DNA of 64,000 nt from Thalassotalea euphylliae (GCF_003390395.1 NZ_QUOV01000001.1:2418001-2482000), one strand, 5' to 3'. Positions 1 through 9,749 are shown, numbered from the stretch's first letter. Notes: a model not told the origin generated them from the letters alone. A program made the numbers and translations.

Positions 1-1950
1 ATCGTCTTCTAACTGCCCTGCCCATACTTTTGCAAAAGCATCTTGGAATAACATTTGAACTTGTTCTAAGTTGAAAGCGCGATCGCCAGTTAACAACATC
101 GAAAAGTCTAGAATCCAACAAGTTTCACCGTCTGCAGTACGAATGGCATATGGGCTTTCACCGATAACACGTAAACCAAAGTTTTCCAACATAGGTAGCA
201 CGTCAGACAAATGTAACGGCTCACCTTTGTGGAATAGTTTTAATTTAACAAAACGGCTACCCGACTTTTCTTCTTGTGGTTGGTAGAACAGCATCTCTAG
301 TGGACAGCTTTCACATACCGATTCTAATTTCTCGATATCAACAATCGCTGTACCTGGCATCACTTCATCTTTATAAGATTGCGGGAATGCAGAATATTTG
401 CGGCTTAATGCCTTGCCAACCGACTCACCTTTATGAGAATTCAACAAGGCCGATAATTTGTCATCCCAACTGCGGGCCGCTTCATTCAAGTTCTTTTCAA
501 TTTCTTTCACGTTGATATCTGCTTTTGTGTGATCGACACGGACAATGTAGTGAGTTCTTGCTTGTACTGATTCTGAGAAGTAAGTGTTAAATTCAACTTC
601 TTCTTTGCTGCCAAAAGCATCACTTAATAGCTGCTGCGTTTGAATTCTTAGTTTTGTGTTGTAACGCTCTCTTGGTACATACACCATGCATGAATAGAAA
701 CGTGAAAAAGCATCACGGCGCACAAACAAGCCAGTATAGTCACGCTCCTGCATCTGCAAGATGCCTTTTACGTTTTGCAGTAACTCGGCAACGCTTGACT
801 GCAAAATTTCATCACGTGGATAGGTTTCCAAAATATTGATCAATGTTTTATATGCATGTGAACCTGGAGCAAAACCTGATAATTCACAGACACCGGCAAC
901 TTTTGACTTAATTAATGGTAAATCTAACGCGCTGTTGGTGTAGTAGGCTGAGCCAAATAGCCCGATAAAGCGCTCTTCACCAACAACGTTACCTTTTGCA
1001 TCAAAGCGCTTAATACCGATGTAATCTAAGTGGGCTGGACGGTGTACGCGTGAGCGTGAATTCGTTTTTGTCAAAATAAGTAAGCTATCACCTAACGCAA
1101 CTTCTCTAGCGGTTTCGCTTAACGTTGAGATCAAGCGTTGTTCAGTGCCTTTTGAGTTTTTCATCAAGCCTAGGCTTGAATCGACATTAGCTGCAAGCGC
1201 CATGTCCCCTTTTAACGTTTTAATGTCGTAAGAGCGGTAGCCCATCAAGGTAAAATGATTGTTTGCAATCCACTCTAAAAACTCTAATGAATCCTGCTTT
1301 TCTTGATCAGAGCAAGGCACTTTTGCTTTTTTAACATCAGCTACAACTGATTGCAGCTTTTTCAACATTGGTTGCCAATCAGAAACCGTTAAGGAAATGT
1401 CGCTGACAACTGAATGTAAGTCTTCGGCGATCGCAGTAAGCACCGCGCTGTCGTCTTGACGATCAATCTCGATGAAGAATACTGTCTCAACTTTGCTACC
1501 TCTAAGCTTCTTGTCCACTGAAGCGCCGAGTTGTTTAATTTGGTTTTTCGCGTCACGCACTACTTGCATTGGCGTGTTGATCATTAAGTGCGGCGATACG
1601 CCTTGACGATTTAGTGCAATTCTTAATGAATCTACTAAAAACGGCATGTCGGCGACAATAACTTCGATAATCGTATGGCTTGATTTCCAGCCATGTTTAG
1701 CCACTTCTGGGTTAAACACTTTGATCACTGGGCTATCATCTTGATGGCCGTTTAATGAATTCCATAAACTCATAGTGGCACCATACATGTCACTATCATT
1801 ACGGTTGGCAAGGTCAGTGGTGGAGATATTACCGTAAAGTAAATGAGCGAATTGCTCGACTAGGCCTGCTGTTTCTGCTGGGACTTTTTGTTGAATAGAT
1901 TGAGCTACGTTTGTTAATAAAACTGAGGGTAAACCGTCTACGAACGCCAT
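1..1950 (-). CDS. gdhB: NAD-specific glutamate dehydrogenase, N-terminal part (cut by window edge)
   Basis: Reading the minus strand from an ATG at 1950 gives 650 uninterrupted codons to base 1, so the C-terminal part lies outside the window. The translation (starts MAFVDGLPSV; later VIVADMPFLVDSLR, NNHFTLMGYR, RDYTGLFVRRDAFSRF) matches my recollection of the large bacterial NAD-dependent glutamate dehydrogenase, a cytoplasmic enzyme of about 1,600 residues that deaminates glutamate to 2-oxoglutarate. The visible part is the regulatory N-terminal region with ACT-like segments; the dehydrogenase core is not included. The start is supported by an AAGGAAAG ribosome binding site seven bases upstream. 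It is transcribed away from the RND operon and separated from it by two terminator-like hairpins, so it is probably its own unit. The symbol is a family name in use for some species. Confidence 0.9.
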   Translation of the reverse strand, partial: MAFVDGLPSVLLTNVAQSIQQKVPAETAGLVEQFAHLLYGNISTTDLANRNDSDMYGATMSLWNSLNGHQDDSPVIKVFNPEVAKHGWKSSHTIIEVIVADMPFLVDSLRIALNRQGVSPHLMINTPMQVVRDAKNQIKQLGASVDKKLRGSKVETVFFIEIDRQDDSAVLTAIAEDLHSVVSDISLTVSDWQPMLKKLQSVVADVKKAKVPCSDQEKQDSLEFLEWIANNHFTLMGYRSYDIKTLKGDMALAANVDSSLGLMKNSKGTEQRLISTLSETAREVALGDSLLILTKTNSRSRVHRPAHLDYIGIKRFDAKGNVVGEERFIGLFGSAYYTNSALDLPLIKSKVAGVCELSGFAPGSHAYKTLINILETYPRDEILQSSVAELLQNVKGILQMQERDYTGLFVRRDAFSRFYSCMVYVPRERYNTKLRIQTQQLLSDAFGSKEEVEFNTYFSESVQARTHYIVRVDHTKADINVKEIEKNLNEAARSWDDKLSALLNSHKGESVGKALSRKYSAFPQSYKDEVMPGTAIVDIEKLESVCESCPLEMLFYQPQEEKSGSRFVKLKLFHKGEPLHLSDVLPMLENFGLRVIGESPYAIRTADGETCWILDFSMLLTGDRAFNLEQVQMLFQDAFAKVWAGQLEDD

Positions 1951-2260
1951 GTCGCTTTCCTTTTGGATAAAACGAATTGAGTAATTGTTGTGTTTTTTTA
2001 AAGTACTTTTTACTTATTCGAAGGTTATCCCTCATGGCTAATATTATTGTAATTTTAGGGCGCTCAGCGGCATAAACTTACGAAAAAGCAAGCAAATTGT
2101 ACTTTATTCAGCCTATTCTGTTCAGCATAGACCAATGGCGCGAATTTTATTAATAAATTTAAGGTATTGCGAGCTATTTTTTAGAGCTATAACTCACTCT
2201 CAGAGTAATTTGGATAAGGGCTTGATTGGCGAGTAATTGTTTATTCAATGTCTGTAAATA

Positions 2261-2284
2261 GAAAATGGCCTTTCGGCCATTTTC
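2261..2284 (-). terminator. Hairpin with GAAA loop downstream of the RND operon
   Basis: Perfect 10-bp inverted repeat (GAAAATGGCC / GGCCATTTTC) closing a four-base loop that reads GAAA on the minus strand, a stable GNRA tetraloop. It follows the RND stop codon at 2344 and a second hairpin at 2299-2325. The trailing bases are only moderately T-rich, so termination is likely but not certain. Confidence 0.65.
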
Positions 2285-2298
2285 GTGGTTATTTATGC

Positions 2299-2325
2299 AG
2301 GCAAAAATTTATCAGATTTTTGCCT
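2299..2325 (-). terminator. Second hairpin downstream of the RND gene
   Basis: Inverted repeat AGGCAAAAAT / ATTTTTGCCT with a seven-base loop, 19 bases past the RND stop codon. Together with the hairpin at 2261-2284 it forms a tandem pair that may end the operon or protect its 3' end. Confidence 0.5.
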
Positions 2326-2343
2326 CATTTATGGTGCATAAAA

Positions 2344-4680
2344 TTATTTTTTGACGGCTTTTTTCTCTGGCCATAAGTAAGCGGCTATTGCTGGTAACAC
2401 AATAATTGCGGCTAACATATTTACCAAGAACATAAAGGTTAACAAAATACCCATGTCTACTTGGAATTTAAGTGCAGAGAAGAACCAAGTAGAAACACCA
2501 ATTGCAAGTGTAATACCGGTTAGTAATACCGCGTTGCCACGTTCTTGTAAGGCAGTTAAGTAAGCTTTCTTAACACTATCGCCTTCGCGTAAACGCAGAC
2601 TCATGGTTGATAAGATATAGATACCATAGTCAACACCAATACCAACACCAAGTGCGATTACCGGTAACGTTGAAACCGTTAGACCAATATCAAGCGCTGT
2701 CATTAAACCTTGCGCCAAAGTTGATACGATATAAAGCGGTAACACAACAGAGATGGTTGCACGAACACTCTTGAAGCTCACTAAACAAAGTAAGATAACA
2801 GCGCCGTAAACGTATAACATCATCGGCAGTTGCGCGGCTTCTACAGCTTCGTTGGTTGCAGCCATTACACCTACTGGGCCAGATGCTAACTTAAACGTTA
2901 GTTGATCTGTATTTAACTCCTCAGCTACTTCCTTCACTCTGTTAACGACACGATTAATGGTTTCTGCTTTGTGGTCTTCCAAGAATAGAATCACTGGCAT
3001 CACACTACAGTCGCGATTTAGTAAACCACTGGTGGTCGGTACGTTGGCAATCGATTGAACTAATGTTTGTTGATTACGCGGAATAACACGCCATTTTGGG
3101 TTACCTTCGTTGTAACCAGCGTTAACGATTTTCGATACCGCTGCTAAACTTGCCGCTGACTGCACACCTTCAACATTCTGCAAGTGCCATTGAAAGCGAT
3201 CGATCACTTCTAATGTTTCAAACGAAGTACAAGCGTCTGGTTGGGTTTCAACAATCACAGACATGTAATCAACACTAATTGCGTATCGATCAGTAATTAA
3301 GAAGGTATCTTGGTTGTAGCGAGAGTCTTCATGAAGCGCTGGTGCACCGGCGTGCAACTCACCAATTTTCATGTTTTGTGCGTGATATAAACCAAAGGCA
3401 TATAAACCTGCAACAATCGCTAAAATAATCGTCGCTGGACCACGTGTTGCGAACTTCGCCATCATGTGCCAAACGTCGTTACTATTCGACTTTTTCTTAG
3501 TGCTAGCTTCTGGCTGTTTAGCACCCTCTAATTTCATGTAAGAAATCAAAACAGGTAGTAACACCAAGTTAGTTAGGATGATCATCGCAACACCAAGTGA
3601 TGCGGTAATCGCTAGCTCGCGAATAATACCAATATCAATCGACAGTAAGGTAATGAAACCAATGGTATCTGATAGTAACGCAACACCGCCTGGAATTAAT
3701 AACGCGCGGAAACTATTTTGAGCGCCCTGCTTACAGCTAATCCCTGATTCAACCTGCTTAACAACTGAATTAATCATTTGCACAGCGTGACTCACACCAA
3801 TAGCAAACACTAGGAATGGTACAAGAATCGACATTGGGTCAATACCAAAGCCAAGGCTCGCTAACATACCCATTTGCCAAATTACAGCAACTAGTGAACA
3901 AACAATGGTTAATAACGTAAGGCTAATAGAGCGACAGAAGAAGAATACCATTACCGCGGTGATCGCTATTGCAATGGCAAAGAAAGTAACAACATTTTTA
4001 GCGCCATTGGCAACGTCGCCAACCATTTTAGCGAAACCGATAACGTGCACAGACACCTTATCACTTTCGTATTTAACGCGAATATCGTTTTCTAATTGCT
4101 CAGCAATTTTCAACGTATCTAATGGTTCACCTGTGTTCGGGTCAATTTCCATTAGTGTTGCGGTAACCATGGCACAGCTGTAATCATCAGCGACGATTCT
4201 GCCTACGATACCGGCTTTTTCAATGTTAGCCTTTACAACCGCCATGCCTTTTTCATCGCTTGGCTTAAAGCTCGCAGGAATTACTGGGCCACCAGAGAAA
4301 CCATCTTCGACTACTTCAACAAAGCGAGTGCTTGGTGAGTAAAGTGATTTTACTTGAATACGATCAACGCCTGGAATGAAGAATAGTTGATCATGCACAC
4401 CTTTTAAGGCGTTAAAGAAAGGTTCGTTAAAAATATCACCATCAACATCACACACAGAGATAAGTACATTGTTTGCACCACCAAAATCTTTTTGATGTTT
4501 TAGGTAGGTTTGCATGTATTGGTGGTTAAGTGGAATATTTTTGGTAAACGCAGCATCTAGTTTTAGATGCGTCGCTTGGTATAAAAGCACAAAAGTCGTA
4601 ATCACGAATAGTGCTAAGACGAATGCTCGGTGACGGAAAATACCGAATTCAATTTTATTGATTGCTGAATTAATACTCAT
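2344..4680 (-). CDS. RND superfamily (MMPL-type) exporter
   Basis: A 778-residue inner-membrane protein with the RND/MMPL plan: one membrane helix near residues 18-38, a long periplasmic domain, a bundle of about five helices (about 225-390), another helix near 410, a second periplasmic domain, and a final bundle (about 625-770). Proton-coupled members of this superfamily move lipids and hydrophobic molecules. No tripartite efflux partners (MFP, TolC) are nearby. Instead it is the last gene of an operon with DUF1302, DUF1329 and a YCF48-like protein, suggesting joint work in moving a hydrophobic substrate across the envelope; this is inference and the substrate is unknown. ATG at 4680 is preferred; a GTG at 4686 overlaps the upstream stop codon. 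Two hairpins follow. Confidence 0.85.
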   Translation of the reverse strand: MSINSAINKIEFGIFRHRAFVLALFVITTFVLLYQATHLKLDAAFTKNIPLNHQYMQTYLKHQKDFGGANNVLISVCDVDGDIFNEPFFNALKGVHDQLFFIPGVDRIQVKSLYSPSTRFVEVVEDGFSGGPVIPASFKPSDEKGMAVVKANIEKAGIVGRIVADDYSCAMVTATLMEIDPNTGEPLDTLKIAEQLENDIRVKYESDKVSVHVIGFAKMVGDVANGAKNVVTFFAIAIAITAVMVFFFCRSISLTLLTIVCSLVAVIWQMGMLASLGFGIDPMSILVPFLVFAIGVSHAVQMINSVVKQVESGISCKQGAQNSFRALLIPGGVALLSDTIGFITLLSIDIGIIRELAITASLGVAMIILTNLVLLPVLISYMKLEGAKQPEASTKKKSNSNDVWHMMAKFATRGPATIILAIVAGLYAFGLYHAQNMKIGELHAGAPALHEDSRYNQDTFLITDRYAISVDYMSVIVETQPDACTSFETLEVIDRFQWHLQNVEGVQSAASLAAVSKIVNAGYNEGNPKWRVIPRNQQTLVQSIANVPTTSGLLNRDCSVMPVILFLEDHKAETINRVVNRVKEVAEELNTDQLTFKLASGPVGVMAATNEAVEAAQLPMMLYVYGAVILLCLVSFKSVRATISVVLPLYIVSTLAQGLMTALDIGLTVSTLPVIALGVGIGVDYGIYILSTMSLRLREGDSVKKAYLTALQERGNAVLLTGITLAIGVSTWFFSALKFQVDMGILLTFMFLVNMLAAIIVLPAIAAYLWPEKKAVKK

Positions 4681-4685
4681 AAACA

Positions 4686-5696
4686 CTACTTCGCGATTGT
4701 TATTGTTCTAACACCATCTTCAGAAACGGCAACTAGACGATTGTTAAACCAGACACCAGCGATAAGTGACTTACCATCTGGCTGTGACCAAGCTACGAAC
4801 TTTTGGCCATCGTCTTCACTCACTAATAATGCACCACCATTACCTAACAGTAGTAAGCGATCATCATCAGTTAACACGATATCATTAATCAGTGCTGTGG
4901 AATCTGTCGGAATATGTTGCCATGGGGTGCCATTTCTAAGGCTTCTAAAAACATTGCCCCTTAGGCCAGCGGCAAGTAAATTTCCTTGCTGCGTTCGCTC
5001 GATATCGAAAAATGAGCCTTCATAAATAGGATCGAATTGCTGCCAGCTTTGGCCAAAATCATTACTTTTTGCGATTAGACCAATCTCGCCAACGAGATAT
5101 GATGTGCGACCATCCATGACCATTTTATTAAAGTGCGGTAAAATACTGCCTCGCTCGTCAAGGTAGGCTTCCTCGTCCTCCATCTTGAGCTCATTGAGGT
5201 ACTCAATGTCTTCTTCAGGTAAAAATTCGCCGTGAAATTCTTCTACCCAGTTTTTACCGCCATCAGTTGTGCGATAAAACAAACCGTAAGCACCAATAGC
5301 AACACCGTTGTTCTGATCTTTAAATACAACATCAAGCAAAGGCTTTTGCTTTTCAGGTAAGTATTGCTGAATAGTCCAAGTAGCACCGCCATCAGTTGTG
5401 GCCAATATGGTTGCATCGTAACCAACAGCCCAACCATGATCTTCATCTGCAAAAGTGACCGCAGTTAGTGTTGATTGCACCGGCACCGCTTGTTGTTGCC
5501 AGTTTTCGCCATCAGTAGAAAGGAGTACGTGCCCTCTCTCGCCCACAGCAACTAACTGTCCTTGTTCTATCTGGTGAATATCTAATAGTAGAGATTTACT
5601 CGCTAGAGGAGCTTGTATCGCAGGCATAGGCTCGGTAACAGCATAAACCTTTGTCGCTAATGCGCAGCATAGTGCCGCTGCAAATACATTCTTCAT
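4686..5696 (-). CDS. YCF48/BNR-repeat exported protein
   Basis: A 336-residue protein with an N-terminal signal sequence (about the first 19 residues, ending VYA) and repeated units carrying the pattern T-D-G-G-x-x-W (for example ATTDGGATW, RTTDGGKNW), typical of a YCF48-like beta-propeller. Ycf48/HCF136 proteins of phototrophs help assemble photosystem II; bacterial relatives like this one occur in non-phototrophs beside RND genes, where their role is not established. It lies between the DUF1329 and RND genes and its stop codon touches the RND gene, so translation is probably coupled. The start is uncertain: ATG 5696 begins the signal peptide but has an AGGA very close to it, and a GTG at 5708 would add four residues. 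Confidence 0.8.
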   Translation of the reverse strand: MKNVFAAALCCALATKVYAVTEPMPAIQAPLASKSLLLDIHQIEQGQLVAVGERGHVLLSTDGENWQQQAVPVQSTLTAVTFADEDHGWAVGYDATILATTDGGATWTIQQYLPEKQKPLLDVVFKDQNNGVAIGAYGLFYRTTDGGKNWVEEFHGEFLPEEDIEYLNELKMEDEEAYLDERGSILPHFNKMVMDGRTSYLVGEIGLIAKSNDFGQSWQQFDPIYEGSFFDIERTQQGNLLAAGLRGNVFRSLRNGTPWQHIPTDSTALINDIVLTDDDRLLLLGNGGALLVSEDDGQKFVAWSQPDGKSLIAGVWFNNRLVAVSEDGVRTITIAK

Positions 5697-5776
5697 TCCT
5701 AAAACCACGCTTTCTTTCTAGTTATAAACAAAAACGGCTGGCCCGGTGCCAGCCGCTCATCGCTAATCAAATGTGA

Positions 5777-7141
5777 TTAACGACGTCCTTCTCGTCTTAA
5801 GGCTGCAGGTGTAAACACCTTGTCTTTCAGCTTAACACTGAAGTCATACATGGACTCTTCGTTATCTAAGCCAATAGCGATATAACGGCGAGCTTGCAAG
5901 TCATGGAAAACTTCCAATGTAGTCCATTGTGTTGGCACTTCATAGTAGTTTATACCATGAGCGATACCCACTCTGTACAATTCATCTCGGTTATCATAAA
6001 TATCAGTAACCGCTACTTGCCAGCTATCTTCGTCAATGTAGAACACACGCTTCTTGTAGATATGACGTGTGTCATCTTTCAAGTTAGCTTCTACTACCCA
6101 TACACGGTGTTTTTCATAGCGCACTAGATCTTTATTGATATGACCAGGCTGAAGAATGTCATCATACTTTAGGCTGTCACTGTGTAAGCGGTAATCGTTG
6201 TATGGAATCAACAATTCTTGCTTGCCTTTTAATGTCCAGTTGTAGCGGTTTGGTGCGCCGTTGTACATATCGAAATCATCGGTTGTACGCAAGCCATCTG
6301 ACGCTGTACCTGGTGCATCATAAGCAACGTTTGGTGCACGACGTACACGACGTTGACCAGTGTTGTAAGTCCATGCTTGGCGTGGCGTTCTAATTTGATC
6401 CATGGTTTCATGAACAAGCAATGCGGTACCGGCGATACGTGCTGGCTTATTTACCTTTTGCTTAAACTTGAAAACGATATTCGACTCTTCAAGCTCTGCT
6501 GGTGTTGCGCCTTCCTCGTGGTAGGTAAACATCAACTGTTGATCAAAACCGATGTAGGTGTAATCACCACTTGCCGTAGGACCCGCTTGACCCGCTTTGT
6601 TCTGCATAGAAACACCGCGGTAGCGCAAGATGTGGTTCCAAATAGCTTCTAAACCGTTTTGCGGCATTGGGAATGGGATACCAACAGCACCATTTGCAAT
6701 ACCGTTACCGCCTGTTACTAACTCAGTGCGCGATGCGTTGTTAATTGACTCATCATAAACGTGTTGTGGATATGATGCAGAGCGGCGCGTTTGATAAACA
6801 TTCATTTTGAATGTTTCCGGGTATGTTTCAAATAACTTAATTTGACCCGGTGTTAACAAATCTTTGTACTCGCCCATGTTTTGAGCGGTAACTGTGTACA
6901 GAACTTTATCGTCTGGGTACGGATCAGGATGATGGTCACCTGGCTTGTAACCAGCTGGCCACTCTGTAATACCCCCTGTCCACTCAGGAATAGAACCGTC
7001 TTCGTTAGCGCCGCGCACTGCCCCCATCGGTGTAAACTCTGTTTTTAGCTTGGCAGCTTCGTCTGCCGAAACCTTGGCAAACACTGACGTGCTGCTCACC
7101 GCAAGCGATACGGCTAAAGATAATAAGGTGAGTTTTTTCAT
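5777..7141 (-). CDS. DUF1329 protein, predicted periplasmic lipid-handling protein
   Basis: A 454-residue exported protein. The signal peptide starts at the ATG at 7141 (MKKLTLLSLAVSLAV, cleavage after VFA). An in-frame ATG lies two codons upstream, and a further upstream start would place 20 non-signal residues first. Mature motifs such as EWTGGI and RRVRRAPNVAYD are those of the DUF1329 family, whose predicted fold resembles LolA/LolB lipoprotein carriers. No lipobox cysteine is seen. It sits 13 bases after the DUF1302 gene; the pairing of DUF1302 and DUF1329 is widespread in gammaproteobacteria. A likely role is passing a lipid-like substrate between the inner-membrane RND protein and the outer-membrane DUF1302 barrel; this is inference from context. 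Confidence 0.85.
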   Translation of the reverse strand: MKKLTLLSLAVSLAVSSTSVFAKVSADEAAKLKTEFTPMGAVRGANEDGSIPEWTGGITEWPAGYKPGDHHPDPYPDDKVLYTVTAQNMGEYKDLLTPGQIKLFETYPETFKMNVYQTRRSASYPQHVYDESINNASRTELVTGGNGIANGAVGIPFPMPQNGLEAIWNHILRYRGVSMQNKAGQAGPTASGDYTYIGFDQQLMFTYHEEGATPAELEESNIVFKFKQKVNKPARIAGTALLVHETMDQIRTPRQAWTYNTGQRRVRRAPNVAYDAPGTASDGLRTTDDFDMYNGAPNRYNWTLKGKQELLIPYNDYRLHSDSLKYDDILQPGHINKDLVRYEKHRVWVVEANLKDDTRHIYKKRVFYIDEDSWQVAVTDIYDNRDELYRVGIAHGINYYEVPTQWTTLEVFHDLQARRYIAIGLDNEESMYDFSVKLKDKVFTPAALRREGRR

Positions 7142-7154
7142 TATCATTACTTCC

Positions 7155-9206
7155 TTAAATTGAATACTTAACGCTAAACGAAATAAAGTCGCGATCTTCA
7201 AGAATGTTAGTCGTGCCTACGCCGCCAAAGAAGGCATTGTAACCAAAACTACCAGACCAACGGTTTTGATAATCAAAGTCGAGACTAAATGCTACAGACT
7301 TGCGATCTTCAATAAACATAAACAATGGATCAGGCGTGATACCTTCAACATCATGAGAAAATACGATACGTGGTGAAACGTTGATACCCGCGAATACGTT
7401 ATTGAAATCAAGCTTCAATAGCGCTCGATAACCCCATGAAAACTCATCTGGGAACGGGTTGGTTTCAACACCATCTTGAACGGCAAGTTCTAAACCTTCA
7501 ATACCTGCGATACCGCCATTTCTTGCTGTACCAGGACCATTTAAGCGCAGTACATCTTCATCCGGCATATCGTTGATATTAACACCACCAACTTCAAGTA
7601 AACCCGTTACCTGATCCGCGCCCATCATAGGACCGAATAAGTGAGTTAAGGTAAACTGTGCTTGTAACGTGTCCGATAAAATGAAACCTTCAGCACGCTC
7701 GCCTGGTGCAAAGATGTCCATCTGCGAAATACCGTTTAGATCTGGACGAATACCAGCGTTGGCTAACTGCTGCGGCATAGCAGCAAATAGTAACTCTACG
7801 TCATCAATTTGTAGTGGCTCATCTTGACGGTAGCTTACTTCACCCGCGACCGCTGTAGCACCTACTGTAGTATTAAAGCTAAATGCATATAGTTGAATGT
7901 CTTCTGGGTAGTCTAACTCTACTTTAGAGAAGCCACGCAAATCAGCGTAGTTATCATAGGTAATTTGGTTTTGTGCGATAAAGGCTAAATCAGCGCCAAT
8001 AGCAGGCGCTGTAAAGTCTGCAACAACACCTGAGAATAATGGACGACGGCTGTGGTAGTTCATGTAGTACAAACTAATTTCAGAGTCATTCAATTCAGGT
8101 AGGAACCAAGAAAGACGTAAACCGTATTGACCGCCATTGTCTGGACGTACAAGCGATTCATTGCCCGGTGCTTTTAGCGTTAATCTTGTACCGTGCGCTA
8201 GGTAAATTCCTGCGGCTGCCGCAGCTACTGCTGGATCACCGCTGCGTAGTGCATCGCCTAAGCCATTTAGGTTACCGATTAAGTAATCAAGATCCATATC
8301 TGGGTTACTTGCAAAGTTTAACTGAACGTTATTGAAGTGACCGCCGTCACCCGCAAAATCGTTGCCTGCGAAGTAGCTACCCGCTGCTGGAATTACGGTT
8401 TTTTCCCAGTCGTACTGATAGAAGGCTTCAATGTTAAAGTTCTCTGTTACGCCTAATGAACCCCATACCGCGCCAAACGGGATGAAAGCTTCTTTTAATT
8501 CTGCACCTGGTGCTCTTAAACGAGCAATATCTACTGGGTTTAATTCACTAATACCATGCGGAATTAGTGCACTCTCACCCCAGCTAATAACCTGTTGACC
8601 AACACGAATTGAGAATGGCATTTCGCCAATATCGAAATCGCCATAGAAGAAGGCATCAAGAATACGGAAGTCACTACAAACTTGCTCTTCCGCAATAGAG
8701 TCACGACAAGGATCGTCGGTACGGCCAGTTAAGGTATTTGTCCAGGCTCTATCTTCGTCCGACATTTCAAAATCGTAGAAGTATAGGCCACGAATGAACA
8801 CACCCATGTTATCTCTGCGAATATCTAGCTCATGCGTGCCTTTGAAAATGGTAGAAAATGCATCACCAGCATCAAAGTTAAGATTTGCATTGTCACTGTT
8901 TGACGAATACTTACCTTCACCATTCCAGACATCAGCACCACTTGGTACTGGGTTAAATGCAGGATGGTAACTGCTAAAGTCAAATCCATTGTTCACGTTG
9001 TTTGGTTTACTGACGTGATTTGCCCAGTCGCGATTTTCAACGCGAATACTGGTACCTAATGAAAATGTTGAGTCAAAGGTAATTTCAAAATCACCTAATT
9101 CAAATATTGCGGCATTAACGCTTGGTGTAATAGATACTGCTAAGGCAGCAGCAACGCTTAGCGCGATTGGTTTCTTAAAAAAAGATATACGAGGGCTATG
9201 TTTCAT
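7155..9206 (-). CDS. DUF1302 outer-membrane protein
   Basis: A 683-residue protein with a signal peptide (about 32 residues, ending SVNA) and a mature chain rich in alternating aromatic and polar strands, ending in an outer-membrane-type C-terminus (FISFSVKYSI, aromatic/hydrophobic last residues). Features such as RVGQQVISWGES and the N-terminal FDSTFSLGTSIRV are typical of DUF1302 (PF06980), a predicted outer-membrane barrel. It is the first gene of the operon, with a strong GGGGAGA ribosome binding site seven bases before the ATG. The family has been seen in clusters for hydrophobic-compound metabolism; a channel or receptor for a lipid-like molecule is a reasonable guess. An 863-bp gap with palindromes lies upstream. 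Confidence 0.88.
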   Translation of the reverse strand: MKHSPRISFFKKPIALSVAAALAVSITPSVNAAIFELGDFEITFDSTFSLGTSIRVENRDWANHVSKPNNVNNGFDFSSYHPAFNPVPSGADVWNGEGKYSSNSDNANLNFDAGDAFSTIFKGTHELDIRRDNMGVFIRGLYFYDFEMSDEDRAWTNTLTGRTDDPCRDSIAEEQVCSDFRILDAFFYGDFDIGEMPFSIRVGQQVISWGESALIPHGISELNPVDIARLRAPGAELKEAFIPFGAVWGSLGVTENFNIEAFYQYDWEKTVIPAAGSYFAGNDFAGDGGHFNNVQLNFASNPDMDLDYLIGNLNGLGDALRSGDPAVAAAAAGIYLAHGTRLTLKAPGNESLVRPDNGGQYGLRLSWFLPELNDSEISLYYMNYHSRRPLFSGVVADFTAPAIGADLAFIAQNQITYDNYADLRGFSKVELDYPEDIQLYAFSFNTTVGATAVAGEVSYRQDEPLQIDDVELLFAAMPQQLANAGIRPDLNGISQMDIFAPGERAEGFILSDTLQAQFTLTHLFGPMMGADQVTGLLEVGGVNINDMPDEDVLRLNGPGTARNGGIAGIEGLELAVQDGVETNPFPDEFSWGYRALLKLDFNNVFAGINVSPRIVFSHDVEGITPDPLFMFIEDRKSVAFSLDFDYQNRWSGSFGYNAFFGGVGTTNILEDRDFISFSVKYSI

Positions 9207-9410
9207 TCAATCTCTCCCCAGTCCTGAAACAAAGTATTATCTACTTTTTATAAATTCTTATTGTTCTAGTGCTTGTTGTTTTTTTGCTCACGATTCTTGT
9301 GCGCAAAACCATAATTGCATCATTTATCAGAACAGGCAAGCGCAAATATTTTTCCTAAATACACTTATTTTTAAAGACTTACAGACTGGCTTTCACAATA
9401 ACCAAATCAA

Positions 9411-9434
9411 TGTTTAAAACATCTGTTTTAAACA
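9411..9434. promoter_or_regulatory. Perfect palindrome, candidate operator
   Basis: TGTTTAAAAC and GTTTTAAACA flank four bases (ATCT), a fully symmetric 24-base site about 205 bases upstream of the DUF1302 start codon. The half-site TGTTTAAA recurs at 9531, and the related TGTTTGAA at 9727. The size and symmetry fit a dimeric helix-turn-helix regulator; which one is unknown. Confidence 0.5.
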
Positions 9435-9530
9435 AAAGCCATTGGATGGACTGACCACTTTGTGGGCTTTGTGCTGTCTACCGCCTACTAAAATAAACAA
9501 TGACACTTCGAACAAATAAATGCCCCCTCT

Positions 9531-9553
9531 TGTTTAAAGTATATACTCTACGA
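9531..9553 (+). repeat. Direct repeat copy 1 upstream of the DUF1302 operon
   Basis: Twenty of 23 bases match the copy at 9727-9749, including the shared core TATATACTCTA. The copies are 196 bases apart in the same orientation, in noncoding DNA, so they are candidates for regulator binding. Confidence 0.55.
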
Positions 9554-9726
9554 AATTCCATTTGATTGAAAATAATTTGTTCAAACAGGCTTTTTCTAGT
9601 TACAGGCGCCTATTAACTTGGTGTTAAATTGAACACTAAATCACTGTCGTAAAAGGCTTTCGCAGCATTTCGTGGGTAATATTGAACGCTGTGTATAGTG
9701 ACAATTAACCTAGTGAATATAAAAAC

Positions 9727-9749
9727 TGTTTGAAATATATACTCTAAGA
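9727..9749 (+). repeat. Direct repeat copy 2 upstream of the DUF1302 operon
   Basis: Second copy of the motif at 9531-9553 with the same TATATACTCTA core and a TGTTTGAA half-site in place of TGTTTAAA. Confidence 0.55.

Larger units (their letters stand above)
1951..2343. other. Gene-free gap between the RND gene and the glutamate dehydrogenase gene
   Basis: About 390 bases. The right end holds two adjacent hairpins that end the RND operon. The left part must contain the promoter of the glutamate dehydrogenase gene on the minus strand, but I see no clear -35/-10 pair. No convincing small gene is present: the reading frame that overlaps 1829-2035 has no family resemblance and runs antisense to or out of frame with the dehydrogenase start. 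Confidence 0.7.
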
